This document shows positions 37,340-45,128 of a stretch of DNA of 62,140 nt, piece after piece (within the stretch, counting starts at the first letter, position 1; the number at the start of each line of letters is the position of its first letter). The DNA is from Thermodesulfobacteriota bacterium. GTDB lineage: Bacteria; Desulfobacterota; UBA8473. The position numbers were made by a program, and so were the translations under genes. The notes under the pieces were generated by a model. That model saw only the letters and a program-made list of their open reading frames with translations. It was not told the origin of the DNA and did not search any database. The stretch is from contig JBFLWQ010000021.1 of the NCBI GenBank assembly GCA_040757775.1, positions 1-62,140 of the forward strand. The letters run 5' to 3'.

Positions 37340-37495
37340 CTCCTTTGGAGAATGGGAGAAAAACCCTTCCGCCTGAGGCGGAAAGACTTCAGTTTGATCT
37401 TTTGCACCGTAAGGGTTCAAGATGCCGAGAACGTGGGAACTTGATCCCTTGAATCCTTGAACCCTTAAGCCATCAGCTTTAGCTTATGGTAGTCG
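37334..37495 (+). promoter_or_regulatory. Structured leader element, copy 1, upstream of DUF3842-cooT
   Basis: About 160 bases closely similar to 42727-42881. Shared blocks include ATGGGAG, AAACCCTTC, GCCTGAGGCGGAA and CCGTAAGGGTT. Hairpins: TCC-TTT-GGA, TTCCGCC-TGA-GGCGGAA (37367-37383) and a distal hairpin at 37470-37489. It may be a cis-regulatory RNA or a mobile repeat. Confidence 0.55.
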
Positions 37496-37532
37496 ACTTT
37501 TAAAATAAAAACCAGGAATTTGGATTTCTATA

Positions 37533-37952
37533 ATGCGTATATGTGTTATTGACGGACAGGGTGGTGGCATTGGCAGTGCCCTCATCAGGAGATTGAAAGA
37601 GGAGTTTCAGGAGAGGATTGAAATAATAGCCCTGGGGACCAATTCAATCGCTACCTCTGCCATGATGAGAGCGAAGGCTAATAAAGGAGCAACAGGTGAG
37701 AATGCAATAGTTAGAACAGTTCCTTCAGCCGATATAATCATAGGGTCACTGGGGATAGTTATTGCCAATTCAATGATGGGGGAACTTACGCCAAAGATGG
37801 CTGAGGCTATTTCTTCCAGCCCGGCAAAAAAGTTACTCTTGCCTATGTTGCAAGAAAAGGTAGAGATTGTGGGAGTTGCTCCCGAACCCTTACCACATTT
37901 GGTAGAGTGCCTGGTAACTGAAAAACTTAAGGAGTGGGTAAACAATGTGTGA
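37533..37952 (+). CDS. DUF3842 family protein
   Basis: A 139-residue cytoplasmic protein starting MRICVIDGQGGGIGSALIRR, a nucleotide-binding-like glycine-rich strand-loop-helix, with further glycine-rich strands (ADIIIGSLGIVIANSMMGEL). This pattern matches the DUF3842 family of anaerobes, which has no known function. Its 3' end overlaps the cooT start by eight bases, so the two are probably co-translated. Linkage to CooT suggests a role in nickel handling or CO dehydrogenase maturation; this is inference. Confidence 0.8.
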   Translation: MRICVIDGQGGGIGSALIRRLKEEFQERIEIIALGTNSIATSAMMRAKANKGATGENAIVRTVPSADIIIGSLGIVIANSMMGELTPKMAEAISSSPAKKLLLPMLQEKVEIVGVAPEPLPHLVECLVTEKLKEWVNNV

Positions 37953-38136
37953 AGCTAATGCATATTTGGAACGAGATGGCGAGGAAGAACTAATCCTGGA
38001 AAGTGTAGATATTATAGAGCCTGAAGACGGCAAAGTGTTTATCAGGAATATCTTTGGGGAACAGAAAATACTGAACAGCAGGATTAAGAAGATTTCCTTA
38101 ATTGACCATAAGATACTTCTGGAAGAAATAGGTTAA
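37945..38136 (+). CDS. cooT: CooT-family nickel-binding protein
   Basis: A 63-residue protein beginning MCEANAYLERDGEEELILES. CooT from Rhodospirillum is a small dimeric nickel chaperone for CO dehydrogenase that binds Ni(II) through Cys2; Cys2 is present. The following segment VFIRNIFGEQKILNSRIKKI and DHKILLEE fit the family. It overlaps the DUF3842 gene and lies 2.7 kb upstream of cooS. Confidence 0.9.
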   Translation: MCEANAYLERDGEEELILESVDIIEPEDGKVFIRNIFGEQKILNSRIKKISLIDHKILLEEIG

Positions 38137-38163
38137 TGTAAGACCCCTGAGAAGGTATACCTT

Positions 38164-38823
38164 TTGCTTCAAGCGTTGATGTTGATTTACCAGAGGCTAT
38201 ATGATTCTTTTGGGCCGCGGGGATGGTGGCCTGGTGATACCCCTTTTGAGGTAATAGTGGGGGCAATACTTACCCAGAACACCTCCTGGGAAAACGTAGA
38301 AAAGGCCATTACCATACTTAAAAAGGACAAACTGCTTCACCCGGAGAGATTGTATTGTATCGAAGAATCCGTACTGGCAGAGGCTATCAGGCCATCAGGG
38401 TATTACAACATAAAAGCCCGAAGATTAAAAAAATTCATGGATTTTTTATTCGGGGAATACAATGGGGACCTTTCTCTGATGTTCTCTGAAGGCATGGAGC
38501 TTCTGAGGGGGAAGCTCCTGGGTGTTAACGGGATAGGTGAAGAGACAGCCGACAGCATACTTCTCTATGCAGGATGCAAACCTGTCTTTGTAGTAGATGC
38601 CTATACCAGAAGGGTTTTCGCGCGCCATAATTTTGTTTCCGACAACACCAGCTACCATGAAATCCAGAACCTGTTCATGAAGAACCTGCCTAAAGACGTT
38701 GAGCTTTACAATGAGTACCACGCTTTAATAGTCCACCTTGGTAAAAACTTCTGTAAAAGAAGACCAGACTGTACCCTTTGCCCCATTTCGTCACCTGAAT
38801 TTTTCCTTGACAGATCACTATGA
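38164..38823 (+). CDS. Endonuclease III-like DNA glycosylase with 4Fe-4S cluster
   Basis: A 219-residue HhH-GPD protein of base-excision repair. It shows ILTQNTSWENVEKAI, the helix-hairpin-helix LLGVNGIGEETADSILLYA with the lyase context, the catalytic Asp in VFVVDAYTRRVFARH and the C-terminal cysteine cluster CKRRPDCTLCPI. The position of the catalytic Lys of true Nth is not conserved in an obvious way, so substrate range may differ. The TTG at 38164 has an upstream GAGAAGG; an ATG at residue 6 is the alternative. Confidence 0.88.
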   Translation: MLQALMLIYQRLYDSFGPRGWWPGDTPFEVIVGAILTQNTSWENVEKAITILKKDKLLHPERLYCIEESVLAEAIRPSGYYNIKARRLKKFMDFLFGEYNGDLSLMFSEGMELLRGKLLGVNGIGEETADSILLYAGCKPVFVVDAYTRRVFARHNFVSDNTSYHEIQNLFMKNLPKDVELYNEYHALIVHLGKNFCKRRPDCTLCPISSPEFFLDRSL

Positions 38824-38900
38824 TTTAACTATTTATTTTGCCATTGACATTTCACGTAACTACTTGATATGCATCAGTTATTTATAAAAGGAGGATATCT

Positions 38901-39146
38901 ATGGACAGACAGAATATAACTCTATCCCTGCCTAAATCATTATTGAAGAAGGCCAAAATAATTGCCGCAAGCAAAGAAAAATCCCTGAGTGAATTCTTAA
39001 GAGAATCACTTGAGGAAAAAGTCAGAGGAGCTAATGGTTATAAAAAAGCGAGGGGGAGACAATTAAAAATTCTCAAAGAAGGGCTTGACCTTGGGACAAA
39101 AGGACACATTACAACCACGAGGGAAGAAGTTCATGGCAGACGATAA
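38901..39146 (+). CDS. VapB-like ribbon-helix-helix antitoxin (toxin partner broken)
   Basis: An 81-residue protein with a ribbon-helix-helix start (NITLSLPKSLLKKAKIIAA, then SLSEFLRESLEEKV) and a basic tail. AAAGGAGG precedes the ATG. Its end overlaps by 14 bases the start of a PIN-domain toxin gene that carries two in-frame stops, so it is an orphan antitoxin. Confidence 0.8.
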   Translation: MDRQNITLSLPKSLLKKAKIIAASKEKSLSEFLRESLEEKVRGANGYKKARGRQLKILKEGLDLGTKGHITTTREEVHGRR

Positions 39147-39558
39147 AGTTTTCCTTGATACTAACATCATCATATATGCCTATGATGTGAGTGCATGAGA
39201 AAAACACGAAATAGCCAAGAAAATCCTCGTTGATTTATGGGATTCAGGGTTGGGGGTCATAAGTACCTAGGTACTCCAGGAATTTTTTGTTGCCGTCACC
39301 CAAAAGCTATCAAAACCATTGGATAAAAGATTAGCCAGGGAAATTGTGAGTGATTTTTTGAAATGGGATGTTGTGATTAATGATGGTGAGTCTATTTTAG
39401 AAGCCATAGAGATTCTTTTAAGGTACGGGTATTCCTTCTGGGATTCACTGATTATTGAGGCAGCTATAAGGAGTGGCACTGTAATATTGCTGTCTGAGGA
39501 CCTGTCTCATGGACAGACAATTAATAGAGTGACCATTAAGAATCCTTTTAGAATTTGA
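39133..39558 (+). pseudogene. PIN-domain (VapC-like) toxin with two nonsense codons
   Basis: A 142-codon frame starts MADDKVFLDTNIIIYAYD, containing the first catalytic Asp of a PIN ribonuclease. It is interrupted by TGA at codon 22 (39196) and TAG at codon 46 (39268), then continues to RNase motifs FWDSLIIEAAIRSG and LLSEDLSHGQ and a normal stop. Frame and motifs are otherwise intact, so inactivation looks recent. A selenocysteine reading is unlikely because a TAG also interrupts the frame. Confidence 0.88.
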
Positions 39559-39590
39559 AGCCTCTCTACCAACCTATTAATATAAGGAGG

Positions 39591-39671
39591 ATGGGGCTTC
39601 TAATCAAAAGAGACTTTTGGAATGGGGTATGTATTGCTGCTGCTGGAGTCGTTAAAAGAGGCGAGCTATGA
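39591..39671 (+). CDS. 26-residue ORF with TAT-signal-like sequence, overlapping the PAS-HD-GYP start
   Basis: AAGGAGG lies directly before an ATG that opens MGLLIKRDFWNGVCIAAAGV and ends six residues later. The stop overlaps the next ATG by four bases (ATGA). The KRDF plus hydrophobic stretch resembles a twin-arginine signal peptide, so this may be the remnant of a lost exported-enzyme gene, or a leader peptide coupling translation. Confidence 0.35.
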   Translation: MGLLIKRDFWNGVCIAAAGVVKRGEL

Positions 39672-40699
39672 AAGGCAGGAAAAAGACAGAGGACGTCACC
39701 GAGCGCAAACAGGCGGAAGAGGCCCTGCGCAGGAGTGAAATGTTCAATCGCAGTCTGGTAGAGCATCTGCCGCATCTTATCTTTATCAAAGACAGAAACT
39801 TGGTCTATCTCTCCTGCAATGCGAACTATGCTCATAGCCTGGGGATTAAACCGGAAGAGATTGTGGGCAAAGACGATTTTGCGTTTTACCCCAGTGAACT
39901 GGCTGAAAAATACCGTGCCGACGACAGGACAGTTATAGACACCGGGAAGTTGATTGACATCGAGGAAAAATGCCAGGTTGCCGGTGAGGAGCGATGGGTT
40001 CATACGATCAAGGTGCCTTACCGTGACGAGCAGGGCAATATCATTGGTGTACTGGGGATATTTGAGGACATTACCGAGCACAAGCAGGTGGAGGAAGAAC
40101 GCAGACAGAATACGCAGAAGCTAATAAAGGCTATGGAGTCAACTATTGAAGCCATGGCAACGACAGTTGAAATGCGCGACCCCCATACTGCCGGTCATCA
40201 GCAACGGGTAACCAGCCTTGCTTCAGCCATAGCCAGAGAGATAGACCTTTCAGAAGATCAGGTTCGTGGGATTAGCTTAGCAGGGATTGTACACGATATC
40301 GGCAAAATTTCTGTGCCGGCAGAGATTCTCAGTAAGCCTGGCCGATTAAGTGAGATCGAGTTCAGTCTGATTAAGGTGCATCCCCAAGTTGGTTACGATA
40401 TACTGAAGGATATACAATTTCCCTGGCCAATTGCCCAGACCATTCTTCAACATCACGAGAGGATGGATGGATCGGGGTATCCTGCTGGTCTGTGTAAGGA
40501 GGCTATCCTGCTGGAAGCACGAATCCTGGCTGTTGCTGATGTTGTTGAAGCCATGGCTTCACACCGGCCTTACCGTGCGGCTATAGGCCTGGATGGAGCG
40601 TTGGAGGAAATCTCTATGAACAGCGGTATCCTGTACGATGCGGATGTGGTAGGTGCTTGCATAAGGCTCTTTAAGGAGAAGGGGTTTAAGTTTGAGTAA
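39668..40699 (+). CDS. PAS-HD-GYP cyclic-di-GMP phosphodiesterase
   Basis: A 343-residue cytoplasmic signalling protein. A PAS sensor domain covers about residues 24-135 (MFNRSLVEHLPHLIFIKDRN, and GIFEDITEHKQ at its end). The HD-GYP domain (about 155-343) carries HTAGHQQRV, the metal-binding VHDIGKISVPAEIL, and HHERMDGSGYPAGL, so it should hydrolyse c-di-GMP. It begins abruptly in a linker-like DVTERKQAEEALRRSE, which suggests descent from a longer sensor. AGAGG precedes the ATG. It lies 90 bases upstream of cooS. Confidence 0.9.
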   Translation: MKGRKKTEDVTERKQAEEALRRSEMFNRSLVEHLPHLIFIKDRNLVYLSCNANYAHSLGIKPEEIVGKDDFAFYPSELAEKYRADDRTVIDTGKLIDIEEKCQVAGEERWVHTIKVPYRDEQGNIIGVLGIFEDITEHKQVEEERRQNTQKLIKAMESTIEAMATTVEMRDPHTAGHQQRVTSLASAIAREIDLSEDQVRGISLAGIVHDIGKISVPAEILSKPGRLSEIEFSLIKVHPQVGYDILKDIQFPWPIAQTILQHHERMDGSGYPAGLCKEAILLEARILAVADVVEAMASHRPYRAAIGLDGALEEISMNSGILYDADVVGACIRLFKEKGFKFE

Positions 40700-40790
40700 C
40701 AAAGCTAGCTTATGTAACATACTAAAATTCTTGTGTTTTCAAAGGGTTAAGTTAGGTAGTTATTCTTTATTATATAAGGAGGAATAGATT

Positions 40791-42707
40791 ATGTCGGATA
40801 GTAAGGAAAATTCAAAGAAGAGCACCGATCCTGCGGTTCAAGAGATGATAAATAAGGCAAAAGGTATGGATGTAACAACGGTTTGGGATCGGTATGATGC
40901 TATGATGCCACAGTGCGGTTTTGGAGAGACGGGCCTTTGCTGCCGGCACTGTCTGCAAGGACCATGTCGAATCGATCCGTTTGGGGATGAGCCCAAGACC
41001 GGGATTTGCGGTGCCAGTGCAGATGTTATGGTTGCCAGGGGCATAGACAGGGCTATTGCCGCCGGGACAGCAGCCCATTCCGGACATGCCAGACATCTGG
41101 CACATACAATATTGAAGATGGCAGAGGGTAATGCCCGGGATTATATGGTCAGGGATGTGGAGAAGCTAAAGGCGGTGGCTGCCCGTTTAGGTATCCCGGT
41201 CGAAGGACGAAAAGAAAATGACATTGCGCTGGATGTGGCTAAAGCAGCCCTTGAGGATTTCCATGAGAAGGACACCCCTGTCTTATGGGCAGCGACTGTA
41301 GTGACTACGGGTCGTGTCAAAGTCCTGACTGACCTGGGTCTGGTACCAAAAGGCATCGATCATGAGATTTCTGAGATTATGCACCGTACCCTCTACGGTG
41401 TGGATGCTGATGCAGTCAACCTGCTGCTGGGTGGACTGCGCTGTGGTGTTGCCGATCTGGCTGGCTGCTACATGGGGACAGATTTAGCCGATATCCTTTT
41501 TGGGACTCCCAAGCCTGTTGTGACAGAGGCAAACATGGGGGTGATAAGGGCTGATGCGGTTAACATAGCAGTCCATGGTCACAATCCGGTTTTGTCCGAT
41601 GTGATAGTGTCCGTTGCCAAGGAAATGGAGAAAGAGGCTAGGACAGCCGGTGCCTCAGGTATCAACCTGGTGGGGATATGCTGTACGGGCAATGAGGTAA
41701 TGATGCGTCATGGCATTCCATCCTGTACCCACTCAGTCAGTCAGGAGATGGCTATCATGACCGGGGCGTTGGATGCCATGGTAGTTGATTACCAATGTAT
41801 TATGCCTTCTCTGGTTACTGTAGCTGAATGTATGGGTACTACAGTTGTTACTACTATGGATATATGTAAGATCTCAGGTGCCACCCATGTAGACTTTTCA
41901 GAAGAGGCGGCAGCGGAAAAGGCAAGGCAAGTTATCAGTATTGCTGTTAAAAACTTTTCTAAGAGGGTAAAAAGACCTGTGGACATTCCGAATATTAAAA
42001 CTCCGGTCGTTGCCGGATTCTCGGTAGAAGCCATTGTTGCGGCATTATCCAGGCTGGATGCTAAAGACCCCCTCAAGCCTCTCATTGACAATATAAAGGC
42101 CGGTAACATCAGAGGTGTATGTCTTTTTGCCGGGTGTAATAATGTTAAGGTACCTCAGGATAAGAATTTTACAGTTATTGCGCGAAAATTGCTGAAGGAG
42201 AATGTCTTGGTGGTTGCCACAGGTTGTGGAGCCGGTGCGCTCATGCGCCATGGTTTTATGAATCCTGCCAATGTGGACGAATTATGTGGCAATGGGCTTA
42301 AAGCCGTCCTGACAGCCATAGGGGAAGCAAATAACCTGGGTGGCCCTCTGCCGCCTGTATTGCATATGGGTTCATGTGTAGATAACTCACGGGCAGTGGC
42401 TTTAGCTGTTGCTGTTGCCAATTATCTGGGAGTTGATACTGATAAGCTTCCTGTGGTGGCTTCAGCGGCAGAGGCTGTATCTGAAAAGGCTGTCTCCATT
42501 GGTGCCTATGCGGTTGCCGCAGGATTACCAACCCACGTAGGCGTAATGCTCCCTGTTCTGGGCAGCCCTTTGGTAACACAGGTATTAACAGAAAAGGTAA
42601 AGGACTTAACAGGCGGCTACTTTATTGTAGATCTTGACCCTGATTCTTCAGCAGACAAGCTTCTCAGTGCCATTGATGCCCGTCGGGCTGGTTTGGGACT
42701 GAGCTAG
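40791..42707 (+). CDS. cooS: CooS, catalytic subunit of nickel CO dehydrogenase
   Basis: A 638-residue cytoplasmic enzyme that oxidises CO to CO2 (or the reverse) at a Ni-Fe-S C cluster. The N-terminal cysteine motif CGFGETGLCCRHCLQGPCR supplies the D and B clusters. Later conserved segments include GICCTGNEVMMRHGIPSC and LFAGCNNVKVPQD, with C-cluster ligands, and GCGAGALMRHGFM. Length matches the monofunctional CooS family (about 630). TAAGGAGG precedes the ATG. It is followed by CooF and an FAD/NAD oxidoreductase, a known CODH-FNOR arrangement that would reduce NAD(P)+ with CO electrons. Confidence 0.97.
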   Translation: MSDSKENSKKSTDPAVQEMINKAKGMDVTTVWDRYDAMMPQCGFGETGLCCRHCLQGPCRIDPFGDEPKTGICGASADVMVARGIDRAIAAGTAAHSGHARHLAHTILKMAEGNARDYMVRDVEKLKAVAARLGIPVEGRKENDIALDVAKAALEDFHEKDTPVLWAATVVTTGRVKVLTDLGLVPKGIDHEISEIMHRTLYGVDADAVNLLLGGLRCGVADLAGCYMGTDLADILFGTPKPVVTEANMGVIRADAVNIAVHGHNPVLSDVIVSVAKEMEKEARTAGASGINLVGICCTGNEVMMRHGIPSCTHSVSQEMAIMTGALDAMVVDYQCIMPSLVTVAECMGTTVVTTMDICKISGATHVDFSEEAAAEKARQVISIAVKNFSKRVKRPVDIPNIKTPVVAGFSVEAIVAALSRLDAKDPLKPLIDNIKAGNIRGVCLFAGCNNVKVPQDKNFTVIARKLLKENVLVVATGCGAGALMRHGFMNPANVDELCGNGLKAVLTAIGEANNLGGPLPPVLHMGSCVDNSRAVALAVAVANYLGVDTDKLPVVASAAEAVSEKAVSIGAYAVAAGLPTHVGVMLPVLGSPLVTQVLTEKVKDLTGGYFIVDLDPDSSADKLLSAIDARRAGLGLS

Positions 42708-42726
42708 ATAACGGGAAACCATACAT

Positions 42727-42881
42727 TATTGTCCCTCTCGGGGAATGGGAGGAAAACCCTTCTGCCTGAGGCGGAAGGGTTTCAGTTCGATCTTTTGCGC
42801 CGTAAGGGTTTGAGAGGTCGAGGATTCCAAGATTCGAGAGTAGTAAAGAAAAAGCTATCGGCTTTAGCCGATAGTAGTTGA
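42727..42881 (+). promoter_or_regulatory. Structured leader element, copy 2, upstream of cooF
   Basis: Second copy of the element at 37334-37495. Hairpins: TCCC-TCTC-GGGA, a 13-bp stem at 42754-42782 closing on TGA, and a perfect 9-bp hairpin CTATCGGCT/AGCCGATAG at 42855-42874, just upstream of the cooF ribosome site. Between the copies, paired changes keep stems intact at several positions. Confidence 0.55.
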
Positions 42882-42902
42882 CAAAAGGAATAGGAGGCTA
42901 TT

Positions 42903-43409
42903 ATGTCTCAGTCAAAAGAGATATTTGTCAGATTGGATCGTTGTGTGGGATGTCATACCTGCAAAATTGCTTGTTCAGTAGAACACTCCAAAAGCAAAAA
43001 CCTGTTCGAAGCCATCTCAGAACAGCCAACCCCTAAAACCCGTGTCTATGTGGAATGGGTGCCCCCGGATCGTAAGGTTCCGATATTATGCCGCCACTGC
43101 GAGGATGCCCCATGTATGCACGCCTGCATAAGTGGTGCTATCAGTCGTACCGAGGAAGGAATTGTCATAACCAACAGTGATAAGTGTATAGGATGCTGGA
43201 CGTGTGTAATGGTTTGTCCCTATGGTGTTATTGGACGACATCTGGAGACCCGCAAGGCGTATCGCTGTGACCGATGTCCGGACATTCAGTCTCCTGCCTG
43301 CGTGGATGCCTGTCCCACCCAGGCTCTGGTTTATCGGAGCGTTGCGGCATTTTCTGGTGATGTCCGTCAAGATGTGGCCAGAGAGATGGTCTCTGGAGAA
43401 GGGAGATAA
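42903..43409 (+). CDS. cooF: CooF-like 4Fe-4S electron carrier
   Basis: A 168-residue polyferredoxin with four cysteine groups for 4Fe-4S clusters: CVGCHTCKIAC, CRHCEDAPCMHAC, CIGCWTCVMVCPYG and CDRCPDIQSPACVDACP. It transfers electrons between CooS and the downstream flavoprotein. AGGAGG precedes the ATG; the next gene starts one base after its stop. Confidence 0.95.
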   Translation: MSQSKEIFVRLDRCVGCHTCKIACSVEHSKSKNLFEAISEQPTPKTRVYVEWVPPDRKVPILCRHCEDAPCMHACISGAISRTEEGIVITNSDKCIGCWTCVMVCPYGVIGRHLETRKAYRCDRCPDIQSPACVDACPTQALVYRSVAAFSGDVRQDVAREMVSGEGR

Positions 43410-43410
43410 T

Positions 43411-44661
43411 GTGGCAGTAAAACAGATGCAATATGTTGTCATTGGGGCAAGCGCAGCCGGAATGGCAGCTGCAGAGGCAATTCGGAAACTGGATTCACAG
43501 GGTTCTATCATAGTCCTATCAGAAGAACAGGATATGCCGTATTTCCGGCCTATGGTCCCTTTTATCATAAACGGCAAAAAGAAGTTCCCGGAGATGATGC
43601 TTATAGGTCAGGGACCCTACCAGGGTGCCAATATTGGTGTCCGACTTGATTCCAGAGTGAAGGCAGTGAATACAGCCGAGCAAAAGGTTTCTATTAAGAG
43701 TGGTGAGGAATTGCTATACGATAAACTGCTTGTTGCCACCGGCAGTCTGCCTAATATTCCGTCTGACATCAAAGGGGTGGAAGCTGAAGGTGTCTTTGTA
43801 TTACGGACCATTGCCGATGCCCGTGCCATAGCTCGTAGAGCAGAGACTGCCAGACATGCTGTGATGCTGGGAGGAGGTTTATTAAATCTCAAAGCAGCCT
43901 TTGCTTTGCTTGAACGAGGACTGGATGTAACATTAATCGTGAAATCCCCTAATGTTCTCTCAAGGCTGATGGAGCCTGACGATACAGTATTGATTCGTGA
44001 AGCTTTAAATAAAGCAGGCATGAAATTGATGACTGGATCGAATGTTACCCAAATCTTATCCGATTCCACAGGGGTCATTGGAGTACTGCTGGAGAGTGGC
44101 AGGGAGATTGCCTGTCAAATGGTTTGTATCGGCAAGGGAATCCGTGCCAATGTAGAATTTCTTGACAAAAGCGGTATCCTTGTAGACCAGGGCGTGGTAG
44201 TTGACAAGTTCACCCGCTCCAATATTCAGAATGTCTTTGCAGCCGGGGATGTGGCAGTGACATTTGATCCAATTACAGGAGAAAGAATTGTAACCGGGCT
44301 CTGGACTAATGCAGCGGAGATGGGTAACTGTGCCGGACGGAATATGGCGGGCCAGCCAAGTATTTATTCAGGAACCTTTGGCATTTTAAATGCAACCCAG
44401 GTGGCTGATGAACCATTCGTGTCTATGGGTATCGTCCATACGAAGGGGACCGATTATGAGACACACATTAGAGCCACTCCAAAGACCTATCGTAAATTGG
44501 TTTTTACCCCGGACGGAACCAGGCTTGTTGGCGCCCTATTTATCGGTGATATCTCGAAGGCAGGATTATACCGTTACATAATTCGTGAAAGGATGCCTGT
44601 AAAGGATATAAAGTCAGATATAGTAAATCATCGACTTCATTATGGTTACTTTTTAAGGTAA
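43411..44661 (+). CDS. CODH-associated FAD/NAD(P) oxidoreductase (FNOR)
   Basis: A 416-residue flavoprotein of the pyridine nucleotide-disulfide reductase class. The FAD-binding Rossmann motif is YVVIGASAAGMAAAEAI, the NAD-binding motif is AVMLGGGLLNLKAAFAL and the second FAD segment is VFAAGDVAVTFD. In CODH-FNOR operons it couples CooF to NAD(P)H. The start is GTG at 43411 with GAAGGGAG upstream; the open frame extends 63 codons further into cooF but that part is out of family. Its stop overlaps the HigB remnant. Confidence 0.9.
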   Translation: MAVKQMQYVVIGASAAGMAAAEAIRKLDSQGSIIVLSEEQDMPYFRPMVPFIINGKKKFPEMMLIGQGPYQGANIGVRLDSRVKAVNTAEQKVSIKSGEELLYDKLLVATGSLPNIPSDIKGVEAEGVFVLRTIADARAIARRAETARHAVMLGGGLLNLKAAFALLERGLDVTLIVKSPNVLSRLMEPDDTVLIREALNKAGMKLMTGSNVTQILSDSTGVIGVLLESGREIACQMVCIGKGIRANVEFLDKSGILVDQGVVVDKFTRSNIQNVFAAGDVAVTFDPITGERIVTGLWTNAAEMGNCAGRNMAGQPSIYSGTFGILNATQVADEPFVSMGIVHTKGTDYETHIRATPKTYRKLVFTPDGTRLVGALFIGDISKAGLYRYIIRERMPVKDIKSDIVNHRLHYGYFLR

Positions 44662-44753
44662 TGCTCCATGCGTTCATCAAAAAGACTCAATACACTCCTG
44701 AGCGGGAACTAAGGATAGCCCGGAAAAGAATGAAGGAGGTTCGAAATGGCTGA
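44661..44753 (+). pseudogene. C-terminal remnant of a HigB/RelE-type toxin
   Basis: A 30-residue frame reading MLHAFIKKTQYTPERELRIA and then RKRMKEVRNG. The FIKKTQ-x-TP-x-RE segment is the typical C-terminus of HigB-like toxins. The first two thirds of the toxin are missing; the frame runs directly into the end of the FNOR gene. Its stop overlaps the higA start by eight bases, the usual toxin-antitoxin junction. Confidence 0.8.
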
Positions 44754-45084
44754 CTTAAAATATGAACCCGTTTCTCATGATCATAAAGCATTTCTCAAGA
44801 AGGCTAAGAAGCGTGAAGGGTTCCGTAAAGCATACGAAAATTTGGAGGGAGAATATCTCCTTGCCCGTGAGATGCTATCGGCGCGCTCAAAGTCCGGCCT
44901 CACTCAAGAGGCTGTTGCAGAACTAATGGGAACGACAAAAAGTGCAGTATCACGGCTGGAATCTGCAGACAAGCATATTCAGTATGCACAAGCCGTAGGC
45001 TGCGATTTGGAAATCAAATTAGTCCCTAAAGCTTGCCCAACAATACGTTCCACCGGATTGCCCAAAAAGCGGCTTTCCCGGTGA
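44746..45084 (+). CDS. HigA-type XRE antitoxin, orphan
   Basis: A 112-residue protein with a helix-turn-helix (about 57-95: SGLTQEAVAELMGTTKSAVS). The core ends DLEIKLVPK, as usual for the family. The last 17 residues are read through an attC-like element. It probably still binds DNA as a repressor of its own locus, but its toxin is truncated. Confidence 0.88.
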   Translation: MADLKYEPVSHDHKAFLKKAKKREGFRKAYENLEGEYLLAREMLSARSKSGLTQEAVAELMGTTKSAVSRLESADKHIQYAQAVGCDLEIKLVPKACPTIRSTGLPKKRLSR

Positions 45085-45098
45085 AGTTTATGTTGGAT
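45035..45098 (+). repeat. attC-like recombination site at the end of higA
   Basis: GCCCAAC (45035-45041) and GTTGGAT (45092-45098) fit the outer core sites RYYYAAC and GTTRRRY of integron attC sites and pair over CCAAC/GTTGG. Inside, TTCCACCGG and CCGGTGAA pair with one extra base, the expected bulge. The size of 64 bases is in the attC range. The orientation is right for a cassette carrying higA on the plus strand. No integrase gene is in the window. Confidence 0.55.
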
Positions 45099-45128
45099 GA
45101 TGGCAATACAATTATTGACGAGAATATA

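Noticed and set aside
39196-39198. In-frame TGA in the PIN toxin as a selenocysteine codon, given selB in the window
   Set aside because: No downstream hairpin fits a bacterial SECIS, PIN toxins have no selenocysteine at this position, and a TAG stop follows 24 codons later.
40711-40721. TATGTAACATA palindrome upstream of cooS as a CooA or FNR site
   Set aside because: It does not match the known CooA (TGTCG-type) or FNR (TTGAT-type) half sites, and an 11-base palindrome can occur by chance.
43222-43410. Extension of the FNOR protein upstream into cooF
   Set aside because: The added residues do not fit the family; a GTG with a good ribosome site lies right before the FAD-binding motif.
45033-45128. 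Extension of the methyltransferase upstream to 45033
   Set aside because: The extra residues (NNTFHRIAQKAAFPV-type) are translated from the attC-like element and overlap higA.
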